Source: Cellulomonas palmilytica | GTDB taxonomy: Bacteria; Actinomycetota; Actinomycetes; Actinomycetales; Cellulomonadaceae | DNA: 64,000 bases | Direction of reading: 5' to 3' | Assembly: GCF_021590045.1 (NCBI RefSeq) | Contig: NZ_CP062221.1 | Location: 2,790,001 to 2,854,000 of the forward strand | Shown: positions 1 through 13,510 of the stretch, piece after piece | How the letters are laid out: every line of letters starts with the position of its first letter | How positions within the stretch are numbered: the stretch's first letter is position 1 | The notes under the pieces: model-generated | What the model was told of the DNA's origin: nothing | Seen by the model: only the letters and a program-made list of their open reading frames with translations | Databases searched by the model: none | Made by a program: the position numbers and the translations under genes

Positions 1-760
1 CGCGGAGAACCTGCACGACCGCGACGCGGGGCTCACGCGCGAGCGGGCCGACGCCTACGGCGTCGCGAGCCAGCGCAAGTACGCCGAGGCGCTCGCCGCG
101 GGCCAGATCGACCCGGACCTCGTCCCGGTCGCCACGCGCGACCCGGAGCACGGCTGGGGCCTCGCGACCGCCGACGAGCCGCCCCGCCCGGGCACCACGG
201 TCGAGGCGATCGGCGCGCTGCCGACGCCGTTCCGGCCGGGCGGCCGCGTCACCGCGGGCACGTCCGCTCCGCTGACCGACGGCGCGACCGCGTGCCTGCT
301 GGCCGCCGAGGACACCGCGGCCGAGCTCGGCCTGCCGGTCCGCATGCGGCTCGTCTCGTTCGCGTACGCGGGCGTCGAGCCCGAGATCATGGGCGTCGGG
401 CCCGTGCCCGCGACGCGCCGCGCGCTCGCCCGCGCCGGGCTGACGATCGACGACATCGGCTTGTTCGAGATCAACGAGGCGTTCGCGGTGCAGGTGCTCG
501 CGTTCCTCGACGCGTTCGGGATCGCCGACGACGACCCGCGCGTCAACCCGTACGGCGGCGCGATCGCCGTGGGCCACCCGCTCGCCTCGTCGGGCGTGCG
601 CCTCATGACGCAGCTCGCGCGGCAGTTCGCCGAGCGCCCCGAGGTCCGCTACGGCCTCACGACGATGTGCGTCGGTCTCGGCCAGGGCGGCACCGTCATC
701 TGGGAGAACCCGCACCACCCCGACTACGAGCCGACGACCACCGAGGAGGTCGCCCCGTGA
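1..760 (+). CDS. fadA: Thiolase / acetyl-CoA acyltransferase, 5'-truncated by window edge
   Basis: Thiolytic cleavage of 3-ketoacyl-CoA, the last step of beta-oxidation. The frame is open from base 2, so the N-terminus and the acyl-accepting Cys (near residue 90 in the family) lie outside the window. Visible C-terminal thiolase signatures are the NEAF box (EINEAFAVQ), the His motif GGAIAVGHPLASSG and the second catalytic Cys in MCVGLGQGG. The TGA overlaps the GTG of the following gene (GTGA), so the two are translationally coupled as a trifunctional fatty-acid oxidation operon. Substrate chain length cannot be read from the sequence. Confidence 0.93.
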   Translation, partial: AENLHDRDAGLTRERADAYGVASQRKYAEALAAGQIDPDLVPVATRDPEHGWGLATADEPPRPGTTVEAIGALPTPFRPGGRVTAGTSAPLTDGATACLLAAEDTAAELGLPVRMRLVSFAYAGVEPEIMGVGPVPATRRALARAGLTIDDIGLFEINEAFAVQVLAFLDAFGIADDDPRVNPYGGAIAVGHPLASSGVRLMTQLARQFAERPEVRYGLTTMCVGLGQGGTVIWENPHHPDYEPTTTEEVAP

Positions 761-2889
761 GCGCCGAGCCCACCACCAGCACGCAGCGTGCCGAGCGCGT
801 CGCGCACGCCCTGGCACGCGACGTCCGCCTCCCGGACGGCGCGGGCACGCTCGTCCTCGTCACGATCGACAACGGCCTGGACCACACCAAGCCGACGACG
901 TTCGGCCCGCTCGGCATCGCCGAGCTCACCGCGACGCTGACGACCGTGCGCGAGCGCGTCCGCGCCGGCGAGGTCCAGGCGGTCGCGGTCACGGGCAAGC
1001 CGTACTACCTCGCCGCGGGCGCCGACCTCACGCAGGTCGCGGGCGTCACGACGCGCGAGGAGGCGCTCCGGCTCGGCCGCGGAGGCCACGCCGCGTACGG
1101 GCTGCTGCAGGACATGGGCGTCCCGACGTTCGCGTTCGTCAACGGCGTCGCGCTGGGCGGCGGGTTCGAGCTCGCGCTCAACTGCGACTACCGCACGGCC
1201 GCCGCGGACGTCCGGGCGCTCGCGCTGCCCGAGACGAGCCTGGGCCTGGTGCCCGGCTGGGGCGGCGCGTACCTGGTCCCGCGTCTCGTCGGCGTGCAGG
1301 ACGCGCTCGACGTGATCCTCGCGCGCCCCGCGGCGAACAAGCCGTACACGGCGCAGCAGGCGCAGCAGATCGGGCTCGTCGACGTCGTGCTCGACACCGC
1401 CGACTTCCTCGAGGAGTCGGTGCGGTGGGCGGCACGCGTGCTCAGCGGCGAGGTCGTCGTGCCGCGCCGCGAGCTGGACGACGAGGCGACCTGGCGCGCG
1501 GTGACCGACGCGGCCCGTGCGCGGCTCGACGCGACGATCCACGGGTCGCGTCCCGCGCCCTACCGCGCGCTCGACCTCGTCGCGCACGCCCGCGACCGCT
1601 CGCGCGAGGAGGCGTTCACGGCGGAGGACGAGGCGCTCGCCGACCTCATCCTGTCCGACGAGATGCGCGCGTCCGTCTACGCGTTCGGGCTCGTCTCGGG
1701 CGGCAAGCGACCCGTCGGCGCGCCCGACAGGTCGCTCGCGCGGCCCGTCACGCGCGTCGGGATCGTCGGCGCCGGGCTCATGGCCGCGCAGATCGCGCTG
1801 CTGTTCGCGCAGCGCCTCGGCGTGCCGGTCGTCATGCGCGACCTCGACGACGAGCGCGTGGCCAAGGGGCTCGACGCGGTGCGCGCGGGAGTCGAGCGGC
1901 TGACCTCGTCGGGCCGCCTGTCCGACGCGGCAGCCTCGCGCCTGCTCGGCTCGGTGCACGGCACCACGGACCTCGCGGACCTCGCGGGGTGCGACCTCGT
2001 GATCGAGGCCGTGACCGAGGTGCTCTCGCTCAAGAAGCGTGTGTTCGCCGAGGTCGAGCAGGTGGTCTCGCCCGACGCGGTGCTCGCGACGAACACCTCC
2101 GCGCTGTCGATCACGCAGATGGCCGCGGACCTGGAGCACCCCGAGCGCGTGGTCGGGCTGCACTTCTTCAACCCGGTCGCGGCGATGCCGCTCGTGGAGG
2201 TCATCCAGGCCGAGCGCACGTCGCCCGAGGCGCTGGCGACGGGCTTCGCGGTCGCGAGCACGCTCCGCAAGACCGCGGTGCTCGTCGCGGACCATCCCGG
2301 CTTCGTCGTCAACCGTCTGCTCGTCCTGCTGCTCGGCGTGATCGTCGACGCGGTCGAGAAGGGCACGCCGGTCGAGGTCGCGGACCGCGCGCTGCGACCG
2401 CTGGGCCTGCCGATGCCGCCGTTCGAGCTGTTCGACCTCGTCGGGCCGGCGGTGGGCCTGCACGTGCTGACGTCGCTGCGCGAGGACCTGGGCGATCGGT
2501 TCCCGCGCTCTCCCGGGCTCGAGAAGCTCGTCGCCGACGGCACGAAGGTCGTGCTCCCGGCCGCCGCCAAGGGCCTGCCGAAGCCCGTCGACCCGGCGAT
2601 CCAGGCGACGTTCGACGCCGCACGCGAGGGCGAGCCGCTCGCCGAGCCCCTGGACGAGGCGGGCGTGCTCGACTCGGTGCTCACCGCCCTCACGGTCGAG
2701 GTCGGCCACATGCTCGACGAGGGCGTGGTCGCCACCCCGCAGCAGATCGACCTGTGCATGATCCTGGGCGCGGGCTGGGGCTTCCACCTGGGCGGCCTGA
2801 CGCCGTACCTGGACCGCACGGGCTACAGCGAGCGGGTACTCGGGCGCCGCCTGCTGCCGGACGGCGTGGCGAACGTCCCCACGGCCTGA
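757..2889 (+). CDS. fadB: Enoyl-CoA hydratase / 3-hydroxyacyl-CoA dehydrogenase, fatty oxidation complex alpha subunit
   Basis: Cytoplasmic multifunctional beta-oxidation enzyme of 710 aa, close to the usual FadB length. The N-terminal crotonase domain carries [13 protein letters not shown] and [14 protein letters not shown], which hold the two acidic residues used by FadB hydratases. An NAD-binding GxGxxxA motif ([11 protein letters not shown], about residue 334) starts the dehydrogenase part, and [15 protein letters not shown] (about residue 467) holds its catalytic His. The reading frame stays open upstream, but the GTG overlapping the fadA stop gives the family-like start. A strong hairpin follows the stop. 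Confidence 0.93.
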   Translation: MSAEPTTSTQRAERVAHALARDVRLPDGAGTLVLVTIDNGLDHTKPTTFGPLGIAELTATLTTVRERVRAGEVQAVAVTGKPYYLAAGADLTQVAGVTTREEALRLGRGGHAAYGLLQDMGVPTFAFVNGVALGGGFELALNCDYRTAAADVRALALPETSLGLVPGWGGAYLVPRLVGVQDALDVILARPAANKPYTAQQAQQIGLVDVVLDTADFLEESVRWAARVLSGEVVVPRRELDDEATWRAVTDAARARLDATIHGSRPAPYRALDLVAHARDRSREEAFTAEDEALADLILSDEMRASVYAFGLVSGGKRPVGAPDRSLARPVTRVGIVGAGLMAAQIALLFAQRLGVPVVMRDLDDERVAKGLDAVRAGVERLTSSGRLSDAAASRLLGSVHGTTDLADLAGCDLVIEAVTEVLSLKKRVFAEVEQVVSPDAVLATNTSALSITQMAADLEHPERVVGLHFFNPVAAMPLVEVIQAERTSPEALATGFAVASTLRKTAVLVADHPGFVVNRLLVLLLGVIVDAVEKGTPVEVADRALRPLGLPMPPFELFDLVGPAVGLHVLTSLREDLGDRFPRSPGLEKLVADGTKVVLPAAAKGLPKPVDPAIQATFDAAREGEPLAEPLDEAGVLDSVLTALTVEVGHMLDEGVVATPQQIDLCMILGAGWGFHLGGLTPYLDRTGYSERVLGRRLLPDGVANVPTA

Positions 2890-2896
2890 CCGGCGC

Positions 2897-2926
2897 GACC
2901 ACCAGCAGGACCACCAGCAGGACCAC
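2897..2926 (+). repeat. 12-bp tandem repeat, 2.5 copies
   Basis: The unit GACCACCAGCAG is repeated twice and followed by half a copy (GACCAC), just after the fadB stop. It is noncoding spacer directly before the terminator hairpin. Confidence 0.8.
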
Positions 2927-2927
2927 G

Positions 2928-2961
2928 GAGGGCGGTCGCACCCGATGGTGCGACCGCCCTC
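2928..2961 (+). terminator. Intrinsic-type terminator after fadAB
   Basis: Perfect 15-bp stem (GAGGGCGGTCGCACC and its complement) closing a CGAT tetraloop, 38 bp after the fadB stop. There is no U-tract, as is common in this GC-rich genome. Confidence 0.8.
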
Positions 2962-3011
2962 GCGTGCGTGGTCCCGTCCGGCGGCCCGCCGGACGTGACA
3001 AGGTTGTCCTC

Positions 3012-3680
3012 ATGTGGCCCGATCTGACCTTCGTCGGCTCCCTCGACCCCCGCGCCGTCGTCGGCGCGTCGCGGCTGCTCGCCGGGCTGGTCGCCTGGCC
3101 CGAGATCACGACGCGATGGCACGAGGAGTCCGCGTGCGCCGGGATGAGCGTGGGGGCGCTCACCTGGCACCTCGTGAACCAGCCCCAGCGGATCGTCGAG
3201 ACGCTCGCCGCGCACGACCCCCGCGACTCCCGGCTGAGCGAGCCGGTCCCCGTCTCGACGCACTACGCGAACGCCGTGTGGATCCGCGAGGACCTCGACG
3301 GCCCGTCGAACGTCGGCGTGCGCGAGCGCGGCGAGGAGCAGGCGGCGGCGGGCCCCCAGGCGGCGGCAGCCGCGGCCGCGGAGGCGGCGTCCCGGCTCGA
3401 CACGGCGCTCCTGACCGCGCCGCCGGTCGTCGTCGTGCCCTGGACGGGCGCCGCGATGGCCGTCGAGGACTTCGTCGCGACCCGCCTCCTCGAGATCGTC
3501 GTGCACTCCGACGACCTCGCGGCGAGCCTGTCGGTCCCGACGCCCCGGTTCGCGCCCGAGGCCCTGTCCCCCGTGCTCACCCTGCTGACGGACCTCGCGC
3601 TGCGCCGGCACGGGCAGGACGCGCTCGTGCGGACCCTGAGCCGCCCGCAGCGCGCGCCGGAGGAGATCAGCGCGTTCTGA
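3012..3680 (+). CDS. Maleylpyruvate isomerase-like, mycothiol-dependent DinB-family protein
   Basis: 222-aa DinB_2/MDMPI-like protein. Actinobacterial members of this family use mycothiol as thiol cofactor and bind a metal through His residues on a four-helix bundle; candidates here are the His in LTWHLVNQ and in EIVVHSDDLAAS. The N-terminus (DPRAVVGASRLLAGLV) fits helix 1, and an Ala-rich linker sits near residues 113-125. The ATG was chosen because the upstream frame is only a shadow of fadB. An AAGGTT hexamer ends 6 nt before the ATG, so the mRNA may be leaderless. Substrate unknown. Confidence 0.75.
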   Translation: MWPDLTFVGSLDPRAVVGASRLLAGLVAWPEITTRWHEESACAGMSVGALTWHLVNQPQRIVETLAAHDPRDSRLSEPVPVSTHYANAVWIREDLDGPSNVGVRERGEEQAAAGPQAAAAAAAEAASRLDTALLTAPPVVVVPWTGAAMAVEDFVATRLLEIVVHSDDLAASLSVPTPRFAPEALSPVLTLLTDLALRRHGQDALVRTLSRPQRAPEEISAF

Positions 3681-3684
3681 GGTC

Positions 3685-4578
3685 CTAGAAGACCTGCAGG
3701 CCCCGGGCCCGGAACTGGCCGCGCACGCGCTCCACGACCTCGGGGCTGGGCGGCTGCGTGTCCTCGAGCTCGTACCGCATGCCGAGCTCGGCCCACTTGT
3801 CGCGGCCCATCTGGTGGAACGGCAGGACCTCGACGCGCGTCACGCACTCGCCGAGCGACGCGACGTGCTCCGCGACCTTCTCGACGTTCTCGACGTCGTC
3901 CGTCAGCCCCGGCACGAGCACGAAGCGGATCCAGACCTCGGTGTCGCCGCGGGCGGCGAGGCGCCGGCCGAACTGCAGCGTCGGCTCCAGCTCACGCCCC
4001 GTGACGCGCTTGTACGTCTCGGGATCGCCGGACTTCACGTCCAGCAGGACGAGGTCGAGGTCGTCGAGCATCTCGTCGGTGCAGTGCGCACCCAGGTAGC
4101 CGGACGTGTCGATCGCGGTGTGCACGTCCATCGCCTTGGCGCCACGCAGCAGGCGCCGCACGAACGCGGGCTGCATCAGCGGCTCGCCGCCGGAGATCGT
4201 CAGGCCACCGTGTGTCGCGCGCATGACGCCGCGGTACCGGCTCACCCGCGCGAGCAGCTCGTCGGACGTGACGTCCGTGCCGCGTCGCATCTCCATGGTG
4301 TCGGGGTTGTGGCAGTACAGGCAGCGCAGCGGGCACCCCGACAGGAAGACCGTCATGCGCGTCCCGGGCCCGTCCACCGCGGTGACGAGCTCCCAGGAGT
4401 GCACCGAGCCGACGTCGCCGGCCCGCACCGCGGCGAGCCGCGCGGAGCGGTCCTCGCTCTCGGCGTGCTCGAGGCCCTCGGTGCCCGCGCCCTGCACGCG
4501 TCCGTGGGCGCCGCCGACGAGCGGCATGCCCAGCGGGACGACCGGGGCCCCGACCTGCGGGTCGGTCACCGTGCTCAT
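3685..4578 (-). CDS. pflA: Pyruvate formate-lyase activating enzyme (radical SAM)
   Basis: Glycyl-radical activase of 297 aa that installs the radical on PflB using SAM and a [4Fe-4S] cluster. The cluster motif CxxxCxxC is intact (GCPLRCLYCHN), followed by GGEP (LTISGGEPLMQP) and later SAM-binding segments. About 50 residues before VGSVHSWELVTAVDGPGTR are extra compared with E. coli PflA; the upstream ATG is retained because GGAG lies 7 nt before it, though the ATG at codon 18 is possible. It follows pflB in the same direction with a 16-bp hairpin between them. Confidence 0.95.
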   Translation of the reverse strand: MSTVTDPQVGAPVVPLGMPLVGGAHGRVQGAGTEGLEHAESEDRSARLAAVRAGDVGSVHSWELVTAVDGPGTRMTVFLSGCPLRCLYCHNPDTMEMRRGTDVTSDELLARVSRYRGVMRATHGGLTISGGEPLMQPAFVRRLLRGAKAMDVHTAIDTSGYLGAHCTDEMLDDLDLVLLDVKSGDPETYKRVTGRELEPTLQFGRRLAARGDTEVWIRFVLVPGLTDDVENVEKVAEHVASLGECVTRVEVLPFHQMGRDKWAELGMRYELEDTQPPSPEVVERVRGQFRARGLQVF

Positions 4579-4616
4579 CGTCGTCTCCAGGGGCTCGGCA
4601 GGGATGGGGGGTGGGT

Positions 4617-4661
4617 CCCCGGGGCGGGTCCGTGTGTCAGCGGGCCGGACCCGCCCCGGGG
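4617..4661 (-). terminator. 16-bp perfect stem-loop between pflB and pflA
   Basis: Arms at 4617-4632 and 4646-4661 are perfectly complementary (core GGGGCGGGTCCG) around a 13-nt loop, 10 bp after the pflB stop. It could be a partial terminator or an mRNA stabiliser that sets pflB expression above pflA. Confidence 0.75.
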
Positions 4662-4671
4662 GCGTCGTGCG

Positions 4672-6945
4672 TCAGACCGCGCCGTGGAACGTGCGCGACA
4701 GGACGTCGAGCTGCTGCTCGCGCGTCAGCCGGACGAAGTTCACCGCGTAGCCGCTCACGCGGATGGTGAGCTGCGGGTAGTTCTCCGGGTGCTCCATCGC
4801 GTCGAGGAGCGTCTCACGGTTCAGCACGTTGACGTTCATGTGGTAGCCGTGCGACATCGTGTACGCGTCCAGGAGGCCGACGAGGTTGGCCACCTGCTCG
4901 TCCCGCGTGCGGCCCAGGCCCGAGGGCACGACCGACGACGTGAGCGAGATGCCGTCCTGCGCCTGCGAGTACGGCAGCTTCGCGACCGACAGCGCCGAGG
5001 CGAGCATGCCGTGCGTGTCACGCCCGTTCATCGGGTTCGCACCCGGCGCGAACGGCTCGCCGTGGCGCCGGCCGTCGGGGGTCGAGCCCGTGGCCTTGCC
5101 GTACACGACGTTCGACGTGATCGTCAGCACGGACTGCGTGTGCAGCGCGCCGCGGTACGTCGGGTTCTTGCGGATCTTCTCCATGAACGTCTCGACGAGC
5201 TGCACCGCGATGGCGTCCGCGCGGTCGTCGTCGTTGCCGTACGTCGGGAAGTCGCCCTCCACCTGGTACTCGGTGACGAGGCCGTCCGCCGTGCGCAGCG
5301 CGCGCACCTTGGCGTACTTGATGGCCGACAGCGAGTCCGCCACGACCGACAGGCCGGCGATGCCGCAGGCCATGGTGCGCAGGATCTCGCGGTCGTGCAG
5401 CGCCATCTCGATGCGCTCGTACGCGTACTTGTCGTGCATGTAGTGCACGCAGTTCAGCGCGTCGACGTAGGTCTGGGCGAGCCAGTCCATCATCACGTCG
5501 AACTTCGCCGCGACCTCGTCGTAGTCGAGGAACTCGCCCTCGACCGGGGCCGAGACGGGCGCGATCTGCTTGCCGGAGACCTCGTCACGACCACCGTTGA
5601 TCGCGTACAGCAGGGCCTTGGCGAGGTTCACGCGGGCGCCGAAGAACTGCATCTGCTTGCCGACCCGCATCGGGGACACGCAGCACGCGATCGCGGCGTC
5701 GTCGCCCCAGTCGGCGCGGATGAGCTCGTCGGACTCGTACTGCACGGCCGAGGTGTCGATCGAGACCTGCGCGCAGTACTTCTTGAAGCCCTCGGGCAGC
5801 GCGTCGCTCCAGAACACCGTCATGTTCGGCTCGGGCGCGGGACCCAGGTTGTACAGGGTCTGCAGGAACCGGAACGAGTTCTTCGTGACGAGCGTGCGGC
5901 CGTCCTCGCCCATGCCACCGATGGACTCGGTGACCCACGTCGGGTCGCCGGAGAACAGGTTGTCGTACTCGGGCGTGCGCAGGAACCGGACGATGCGCAG
6001 CTTGATGACGAAGTCGTCGATGATCTCCTGCGCCTGCTCCTCGGTGATGGTGCCCGCGGCCAGGTCGCGCTCGAGGAAGATGTCCAGGAACGTCGAGGTG
6101 CGGCCCAGCGACATCGCGGCGCCGTTCTGCTCCTTCACCGCGGCGAGGTAGCCGAAGTACAGCCACTGCACGGCCTCGCGGCCGGTCGTCGCCGGACCGG
6201 AGATGTCGTAGCCGTAGGACGCGGCCATCTGCTTGAGCTCGCCGAGCGCGCGGATCTGCTCCGCGAGCTCCTCACGGGCCCGGATGACGTCCTCGACGGA
6301 GCGCTCCATGTCGAGCGCGGCCTTCTCGAGCTTCTTCGCGTCGATCAGCGCGTCCACGCCGTACAGCGCCACGCGGCGGTAGTCGCCGATGATCCGGCCG
6401 CGGCCGTAGGCGTCCGGCAGGCCCGTGATGATGTGCGACGAGCGCGCGGCGCGCACGGCCGGCGGGTACACGTCGAAGACGCCGTCGTTGTGCGTCTTGC
6501 GGTACTTGGTGAAGATGTCGACGATCTCCTGCGGCGCCTCGTAGCCGTACGTCTGCAGCGAGGTCTGGACCATGCGCCAGCCGCCGTTCGGCATGATCGC
6601 GCGCTTGAGCGGCGCGTCGGTCTGCAGGCCGACGATGACCTCGTCGTCCTGGGCGATGTACCCGGGGGCGTGCGACGTGATGGTCGAGGGCGTGCTCGCG
6701 TCGACGTCGTAGACGCCCTTCTCACGCTCGGCCGGGAACATCTGCGAGAGCTTCGCCCAGATGCCCGTGGTGCGCTCCGTGGGGCCCGCCAGGAACGACG
6801 CGTCACCCTCGTAGGGCGTGTAGTTGCGCTGGATGAAGTCGCGCACGTCGATGTGGTCGACCCAAGGTCCGGTGACGAACCCCGCCCAGGCAGCAGGCGT
6901 CGTCGCCTCGAGGTTGTCGGTGCCGGGTACGGCAGTGGTGGACAT
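4672..6945 (-). CDS. pflB: Formate C-acetyltransferase (pyruvate formate-lyase)
   Basis: Converts pyruvate and CoA to acetyl-CoA and formate under anoxic conditions through a glycyl radical. At 757 aa it matches the E. coli enzyme (759 aa). The adjacent catalytic cysteines are present in [10 protein letters not shown], and the radical glycine lies in the C-terminal motif [16 protein letters not shown] lies just before the ATG. The promoter region holds a TAGGTT -10, a weak GAGACA -35 at 17 bp, and a TGTG-N8-CACA site further up, which would suit anaerobic or carbon control. Together with pflA it indicates mixed-acid fermentation. Confidence 0.97.
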   Translation of the reverse strand: MSTTAVPGTDNLEATTPAAWAGFVTGPWVDHIDVRDFIQRNYTPYEGDASFLAGPTERTTGIWAKLSQMFPAEREKGVYDVDASTPSTITSHAPGYIAQDDEVIVGLQTDAPLKRAIMPNGGWRMVQTSLQTYGYEAPQEIVDIFTKYRKTHNDGVFDVYPPAVRAARSSHIITGLPDAYGRGRIIGDYRRVALYGVDALIDAKKLEKAALDMERSVEDVIRAREELAEQIRALGELKQMAASYGYDISGPATTGREAVQWLYFGYLAAVKEQNGAAMSLGRTSTFLDIFLERDLAAGTITEEQAQEIIDDFVIKLRIVRFLRTPEYDNLFSGDPTWVTESIGGMGEDGRTLVTKNSFRFLQTLYNLGPAPEPNMTVFWSDALPEGFKKYCAQVSIDTSAVQYESDELIRADWGDDAAIACCVSPMRVGKQMQFFGARVNLAKALLYAINGGRDEVSGKQIAPVSAPVEGEFLDYDEVAAKFDVMMDWLAQTYVDALNCVHYMHDKYAYERIEMALHDREILRTMACGIAGLSVVADSLSAIKYAKVRALRTADGLVTEYQVEGDFPTYGNDDDRADAIAVQLVETFMEKIRKNPTYRGALHTQSVLTITSNVVYGKATGSTPDGRRHGEPFAPGANPMNGRDTHGMLASALSVAKLPYSQAQDGISLTSSVVPSGLGRTRDEQVANLVGLLDAYTMSHGYHMNVNVLNRETLLDAMEHPENYPQLTIRVSGYAVNFVRLTREQQLDVLSRTFHGAV

Positions 6946-6978
6946 CTTCGCTCCTCGTGGAATCGGTCCGGTACGACG

Positions 6979-7007
6979 AACCTACGGAGCAAATGATGGG
7001 ATGTCTC
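6979..7007 (-). promoter_or_regulatory. Putative pflB promoter
   Basis: On the minus strand, GAGACA (7007-7002) and TAGGTT (6984-6979) are separated by 17 bp, about 34 bp from the ATG. The -10 matches TAnnnT; the -35 is weak, which would fit an activator-dependent promoter. Confidence 0.4.
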
Positions 7008-7029
7008 GGGACCCTGGTCCCGACACCGC

Positions 7030-7045
7030 TGTGCCCCGGGTCACA
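7030..7045. promoter_or_regulatory. CRP/FNR/GlxR-like site upstream of pflB
   Basis: TGTGCCCCGGGTCACA fits the TGTG-N8-CACA core of actinobacterial CRP-family sites, about 65 bp upstream of the inferred pflB start point. The overlapping CCCCGGGT-CAC-ACCCGGGG can also fold as a hairpin that might end dxs transcription, so the two readings compete. Confidence 0.4.
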
Positions 7046-7112
7046 CCCGGGGTCCCGCCGCAGGTCGGACCGCTCGGCGCGGGGCTCCGAGAGCCTCGCG
7101 CGGACGGGGTCC

Positions 7113-9002
7113 TCAGCGGCGCGACAGGGCCGTCAGGACGTCGCGCGTGATGTCGCCCGGCGTCAGCCGCAACGCCGTGACGAGCTGGTCCCGCGACGCG
7201 TGCGGCAGGAACTCGCGCGGCACCCCGAACGACTGCACGGGCACGACGATGCCCTGCTCGAGCGCCCGCTGCGCGACGTGCGCGCCGACTCCCCCGTCGA
7301 CCAGCCCGTCCTCGACCGTGACCACGTGGTCGTGCTCGCCCACGAGCTTGGTGAGCGCCGCCGGGACCGGCAGGACCCAGCGCGGGTCGACGACCGTGAC
7401 GTGCACGCCGTGCGCCGCGAGCTGCTCGGCCACCTCGAGCCCGGTGCCGACCATCGAGCCCACGCCGACGACGAGCACGCGCCGCGCACCCTCGTCGGCC
7501 GCCTCGTGCCGCGCCAGCACGTCGAGGCCGTCGAGGTCCTCGATCGCGGGGATCTCCGCGACCAGCGCGCTCTTGGGGTAGCGGACCACGGTCGGCGAGT
7601 CGTCGACGTCCACGGCCTCGCGCAGCGCGGTGCGCAGCGTCTTCTCGTCGCGCGGTGCCGCGAGCCGCAGACCGGGCACGATCGCGAGCATCGCCATGTC
7701 CCACATGCCGTTGTGGCTCGCGCCGTCGTCGCCCGTGATGCCCGCGCGGTCGAGCACGAACGTGACGCCCGCGCGGTGCAGCGCGACGTCCATGAGCACC
7801 TGGTCGAACGCACGGTTGAGGAACGTCGCGTACACCGCGACCACCGGGTGCAGGCCGCCGAACGCGAGGCCCGCGGCCGACGTCGCGGCGTGCTGCTCCG
7901 CGATGCCCACGTCGAACACCCGGTCCGGGAACTCCGCCGCGAACGGCGCGAGCCCCACGGGCTGCAGCATCGCCGCGGTGACCGCGACGACGTCCGGCCG
8001 GCGCCGCCCGATGCGGACGATCTCGTCGGCGAACACGCTCGTCCAGCCGAACCGCGACGGCGCGACCGGCAGACCCGTCTCGGGGTGGATCACGCCGACC
8101 GCGTGGAACCGGTCCGCGACGTCCTGCTCGGCGGGCGTGTAGCCACGGCCCTTCTCCGTGATGACGTGCACGATCACCGGACCGCCGAACGCCTGCGCGC
8201 GGCGCAGCGCGCGCTCGACCGCCTGCTCGTCGTGACCGTCGACCGGACCGATGTACTTCAGGCCCAGGTCCTCGAACATGCCCTGCGGCGCGACGACGTC
8301 CTTGATGCCCTTCTTCAGGCCGTGCAGCGCGTCGTACGCGAGGCGCCCGGGCGGGCCCGAGCGCGTGAGCGTGCGCTTGCCCCAGGACAGGACGTTCTCG
8401 TAGCCCTGCGTCGTGCGCAGCGCGTCGAGGTGCATCGCGAGGCCGCCGATCGTGGGCGCGTAGGAGCGGCCGTTGTCGTTGACCACGACGACCAGCCGGC
8501 GGTCCTGCGCCGCGGCGATGTTGTTCAGCGCCTCCCAGGCCATGCCGCCCGTGAGGGCGCCGTCGCCGATCAGCGCGACGACGTGCCGGTCGGAACGGCC
8601 CTGCAGCTCGTTCGCCTTCGCAAGACCGTCCGCCCAGCTCAGCGCCGTCGACGCGTGCGAGTTCTCGACGACGTCGTGCTCGGACTCCGCGCGGCTCGGG
8701 TACCCCGACAGGCCCTCGCGACGCCGCAGCGCGCCGAAGTCCTGGCGCCCGGTGAGCAGCTTGTGCACGTAGGACTGGTGGCCCGTGTCGAACACGAACG
8801 TGTCCCGCGGCGAGGTGAACACGCGGTGCAGCGCGATCGTCAGCTCGACGACCCCCAGGTTCGGTCCCAGGTGGCCGCCCGTGCGCGCGACCTGGTCGAC
8901 CAGGAACGTCCGGATCTCCTGCGCGAGCGCGTCGAGCTGGCCGGGGCGCAGGGCCTTGACGTCCGCCGGCGTGCGGATCGACGACAGCAGCGATCGTGCC
9001 AC
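7113..9002 (-). CDS. dxs: 1-deoxy-D-xylulose-5-phosphate synthase
   Basis: First enzyme of the MEP isoprenoid pathway: condenses pyruvate and glyceraldehyde 3-phosphate using thiamine diphosphate. 629 aa, usual length. Visible: early [16 protein letters not shown] and [10 protein letters not shown] segments, the ThDP-Mg motif [16 protein letters not shown] (GDG...NN, about residue 150), and the transketolase Glu region [15 protein letters not shown]. The start is GTG; GGAGGCAAGGAG precedes it. It feeds the polyprenyl synthetase encoded later in the window. No thiamine riboswitch is visible in the 81-bp gap upstream. Confidence 0.96.
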   Translation of the reverse strand: MARSLLSSIRTPADVKALRPGQLDALAQEIRTFLVDQVARTGGHLGPNLGVVELTIALHRVFTSPRDTFVFDTGHQSYVHKLLTGRQDFGALRRREGLSGYPSRAESEHDVVENSHASTALSWADGLAKANELQGRSDRHVVALIGDGALTGGMAWEALNNIAAAQDRRLVVVVNDNGRSYAPTIGGLAMHLDALRTTQGYENVLSWGKRTLTRSGPPGRLAYDALHGLKKGIKDVVAPQGMFEDLGLKYIGPVDGHDEQAVERALRRAQAFGGPVIVHVITEKGRGYTPAEQDVADRFHAVGVIHPETGLPVAPSRFGWTSVFADEIVRIGRRRPDVVAVTAAMLQPVGLAPFAAEFPDRVFDVGIAEQHAATSAAGLAFGGLHPVVAVYATFLNRAFDQVLMDVALHRAGVTFVLDRAGITGDDGASHNGMWDMAMLAIVPGLRLAAPRDEKTLRTALREAVDVDDSPTVVRYPKSALVAEIPAIEDLDGLDVLARHEAADEGARRVLVVGVGSMVGTGLEVAEQLAAHGVHVTVVDPRWVLPVPAALTKLVGEHDHVVTVEDGLVDGGVGAHVAQRALEQGIVVPVQSFGVPREFLPHASRDQLVTALRLTPGDITRDVLTALSRR

Positions 9003-9083
9003 GCGCTCCTTGCCTCCCTCGTCCTGGTGTGCCCGCCCGCTCGCCCGTGACCGGTGGGGCGCGGCGACGGCGGACGTCCCACT

Positions 9084-9671
9084 CTAGGCCGGGTCGGGGC
9101 CGCGCGTCGCGGCACGCCGTCGTCGTCGGAGCATGACGAAGGCGACGACGAGCGCCACCAGCAGGACCAGGACGAGGAGCGGGACGAACACCGCGGCCAG
9201 GCTCAGGCCCACGGACGTGCCGTCCTCCACGGTCGACACGACCGGCGCTCCGGCGCCCAGCGTCGCCGCGTTGACCACGGGCCGCACGGTCGCCTTGCCC
9301 GCGTGCACGAGTCCCGCGACGAGCACGCCCGCGACGAACGGCACCCACGCGTGGCGCTCGACCCAGTCCGACTGCTCGAGGTCGGCGGCGGCCGAGGTCG
9401 CGGCGAACACCACGCCGCCCGACAGCGGCCGGATGGCGGTCTGCACGGCGTCGTTGACCGTGTCGACGACCGGCACCTTGTCGAGCACGACGTCCGCGAC
9501 GAGCAGCACCGTGCCGATCCCGATGGCCCACCACGACTCCATCCACGTCAGCGAGTCGGGCAGCGTCACGACGTCCGTGAGGCGCGCCAGGAGCGCGACC
9601 ACGAGGAACGGGATGTAGGCGTTGAGCCCCGCGGCCGTGGCCAGGCCGATCCCGGTGAGCGCGACGAGCAT
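9084..9671 (-). CDS. DUF4126 family membrane protein
   Basis: 195-aa integral membrane protein of the DUF4126 family; function unknown. It starts with a hydrophobic segment (VALTGIGLATAAGLNAYIPF), has further segments near residues 45-65 and 110-130, and ends in a long C-terminal helix (about 150-182) followed by an Arg-rich cytoplasmic tail. A TAGGGT hexamer ends 6 nt before the ATG, so the mRNA is probably leaderless. It stands between dxs and a divergent hydrolase. Confidence 0.8.
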   Translation of the reverse strand: MLVALTGIGLATAAGLNAYIPFLVVALLARLTDVVTLPDSLTWMESWWAIGIGTVLLVADVVLDKVPVVDTVNDAVQTAIRPLSGGVVFAATSAAADLEQSDWVERHAWVPFVAGVLVAGLVHAGKATVRPVVNAATLGAGAPVVSTVEDGTSVGLSLAAVFVPLLVLVLLVALVVAFVMLRRRRRAATRGPDPA

Positions 9672-9677
9672 GACCGG

Positions 9678-9683
9678 ACCCTA
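9678..9683 (-). promoter_or_regulatory. -10 box of leaderless promoter (DUF4126 gene)
   Basis: TAGGGT on the minus strand, exactly 6 nt before the ATG; no Shine-Dalgarno sequence can fit between. Confidence 0.55.
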
Positions 9684-9684
9684 G

Positions 9685-12781
<3,097 letters not shown>

Positions 12782-12785
<4 letters not shown>

Positions 12786-13510
12786 GCGGCCCGCCCGGCG
12801 GCCCCCTGAGCCCTGCGGACGCGCGGGACGAGCTCGTGGCGCTCGTGCACCGCGGCGTGCGCTGGCCCGTCGACGCGGCGCGCGCCCTGCGCGACCCGGC
12901 CCGCGCGCGGCGGGCGGCCGTCCTCGTGCTGTTCGGCGTGCTCGACCACCTGCCCGCCCACGCCCCGGGCGTGCCTCGCGTCCCGGCGGACCTCGACGTG
13001 CTGCTGCAACGCCGCTCCGCGACGATCGGGCACCACCCGGGACAGGTCGCGTTCCCGGGCGGCGGTGTCGACCTGCAGGACGCGGGCCCGCGTGAGGCCG
13101 CGGTGCGCGAGGCGGTCGAGGAGACCGGGCTCGACCCGGCGGGCGTCGAGGTGCTGGGCTCGCTCGCCGACGTGCCGCTGCCGGTGAGCGACAACCTGGT
13201 GACGCCGGTCGTCGCGTGGTGGGCGCGCCCGTCGCAGGTCGCGGCCGTCGACCACCGCGAGGCGGTCGAGGTGTTCCGCACGCCGGTGGCCGAGCTGCTC
13301 GACCCCGCGCGACGCGGCGTCGTGGAGCACGCCGGGGTGCGCGGCCGCCTGCGGACGCCCGCGTTCGTCGTGGGGGACGGCGTGCTGGTCTGGGGGTTCA
13401 CGGCGCTCGTGCTGGACGGGATCCTCGACGCGCTGGGGTGGACCGTGCCGTGGGACCGCCGGCGCGCGTTCGAGACGCGCCGGTTCGAGCCGCGCGGGTC
13501 GGGGTCGTGA
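12782..13510 (+). CDS. NUDIX hydrolase, CoA pyrophosphatase-like
   Basis: 242-aa NUDIX protein. The box reads GGGVDLQDAGPREAAVREAV followed by EETGL, with the REx2EExG core intact and an Asp in place of the first Glu, as in NudL/CoA diphosphatases. The preceding LLQRRSATIGHHPGQVAFPGG matches the CoAse upstream signature (LxxRxxxxxxHxGQxxFPGG). It probably hydrolyses CoA or acyl-CoA to 4'-phosphopantetheine and 3',5'-ADP. Start GTG overlaps the previous stop (GTGA) and its own stop overlaps the next gene in the same way. Confidence 0.85.

Noticed and set aside
3814..6996. A 1060-codon plus-strand frame opposite pflA/pflB
   Set aside because: Same shadow effect; both pfl genes have all catalytic residues on the other strand.
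9003..9083. Thiamine riboswitch upstream of dxs
   Set aside because: The 81-bp gap lacks the CUGAGA and related conserved segments.
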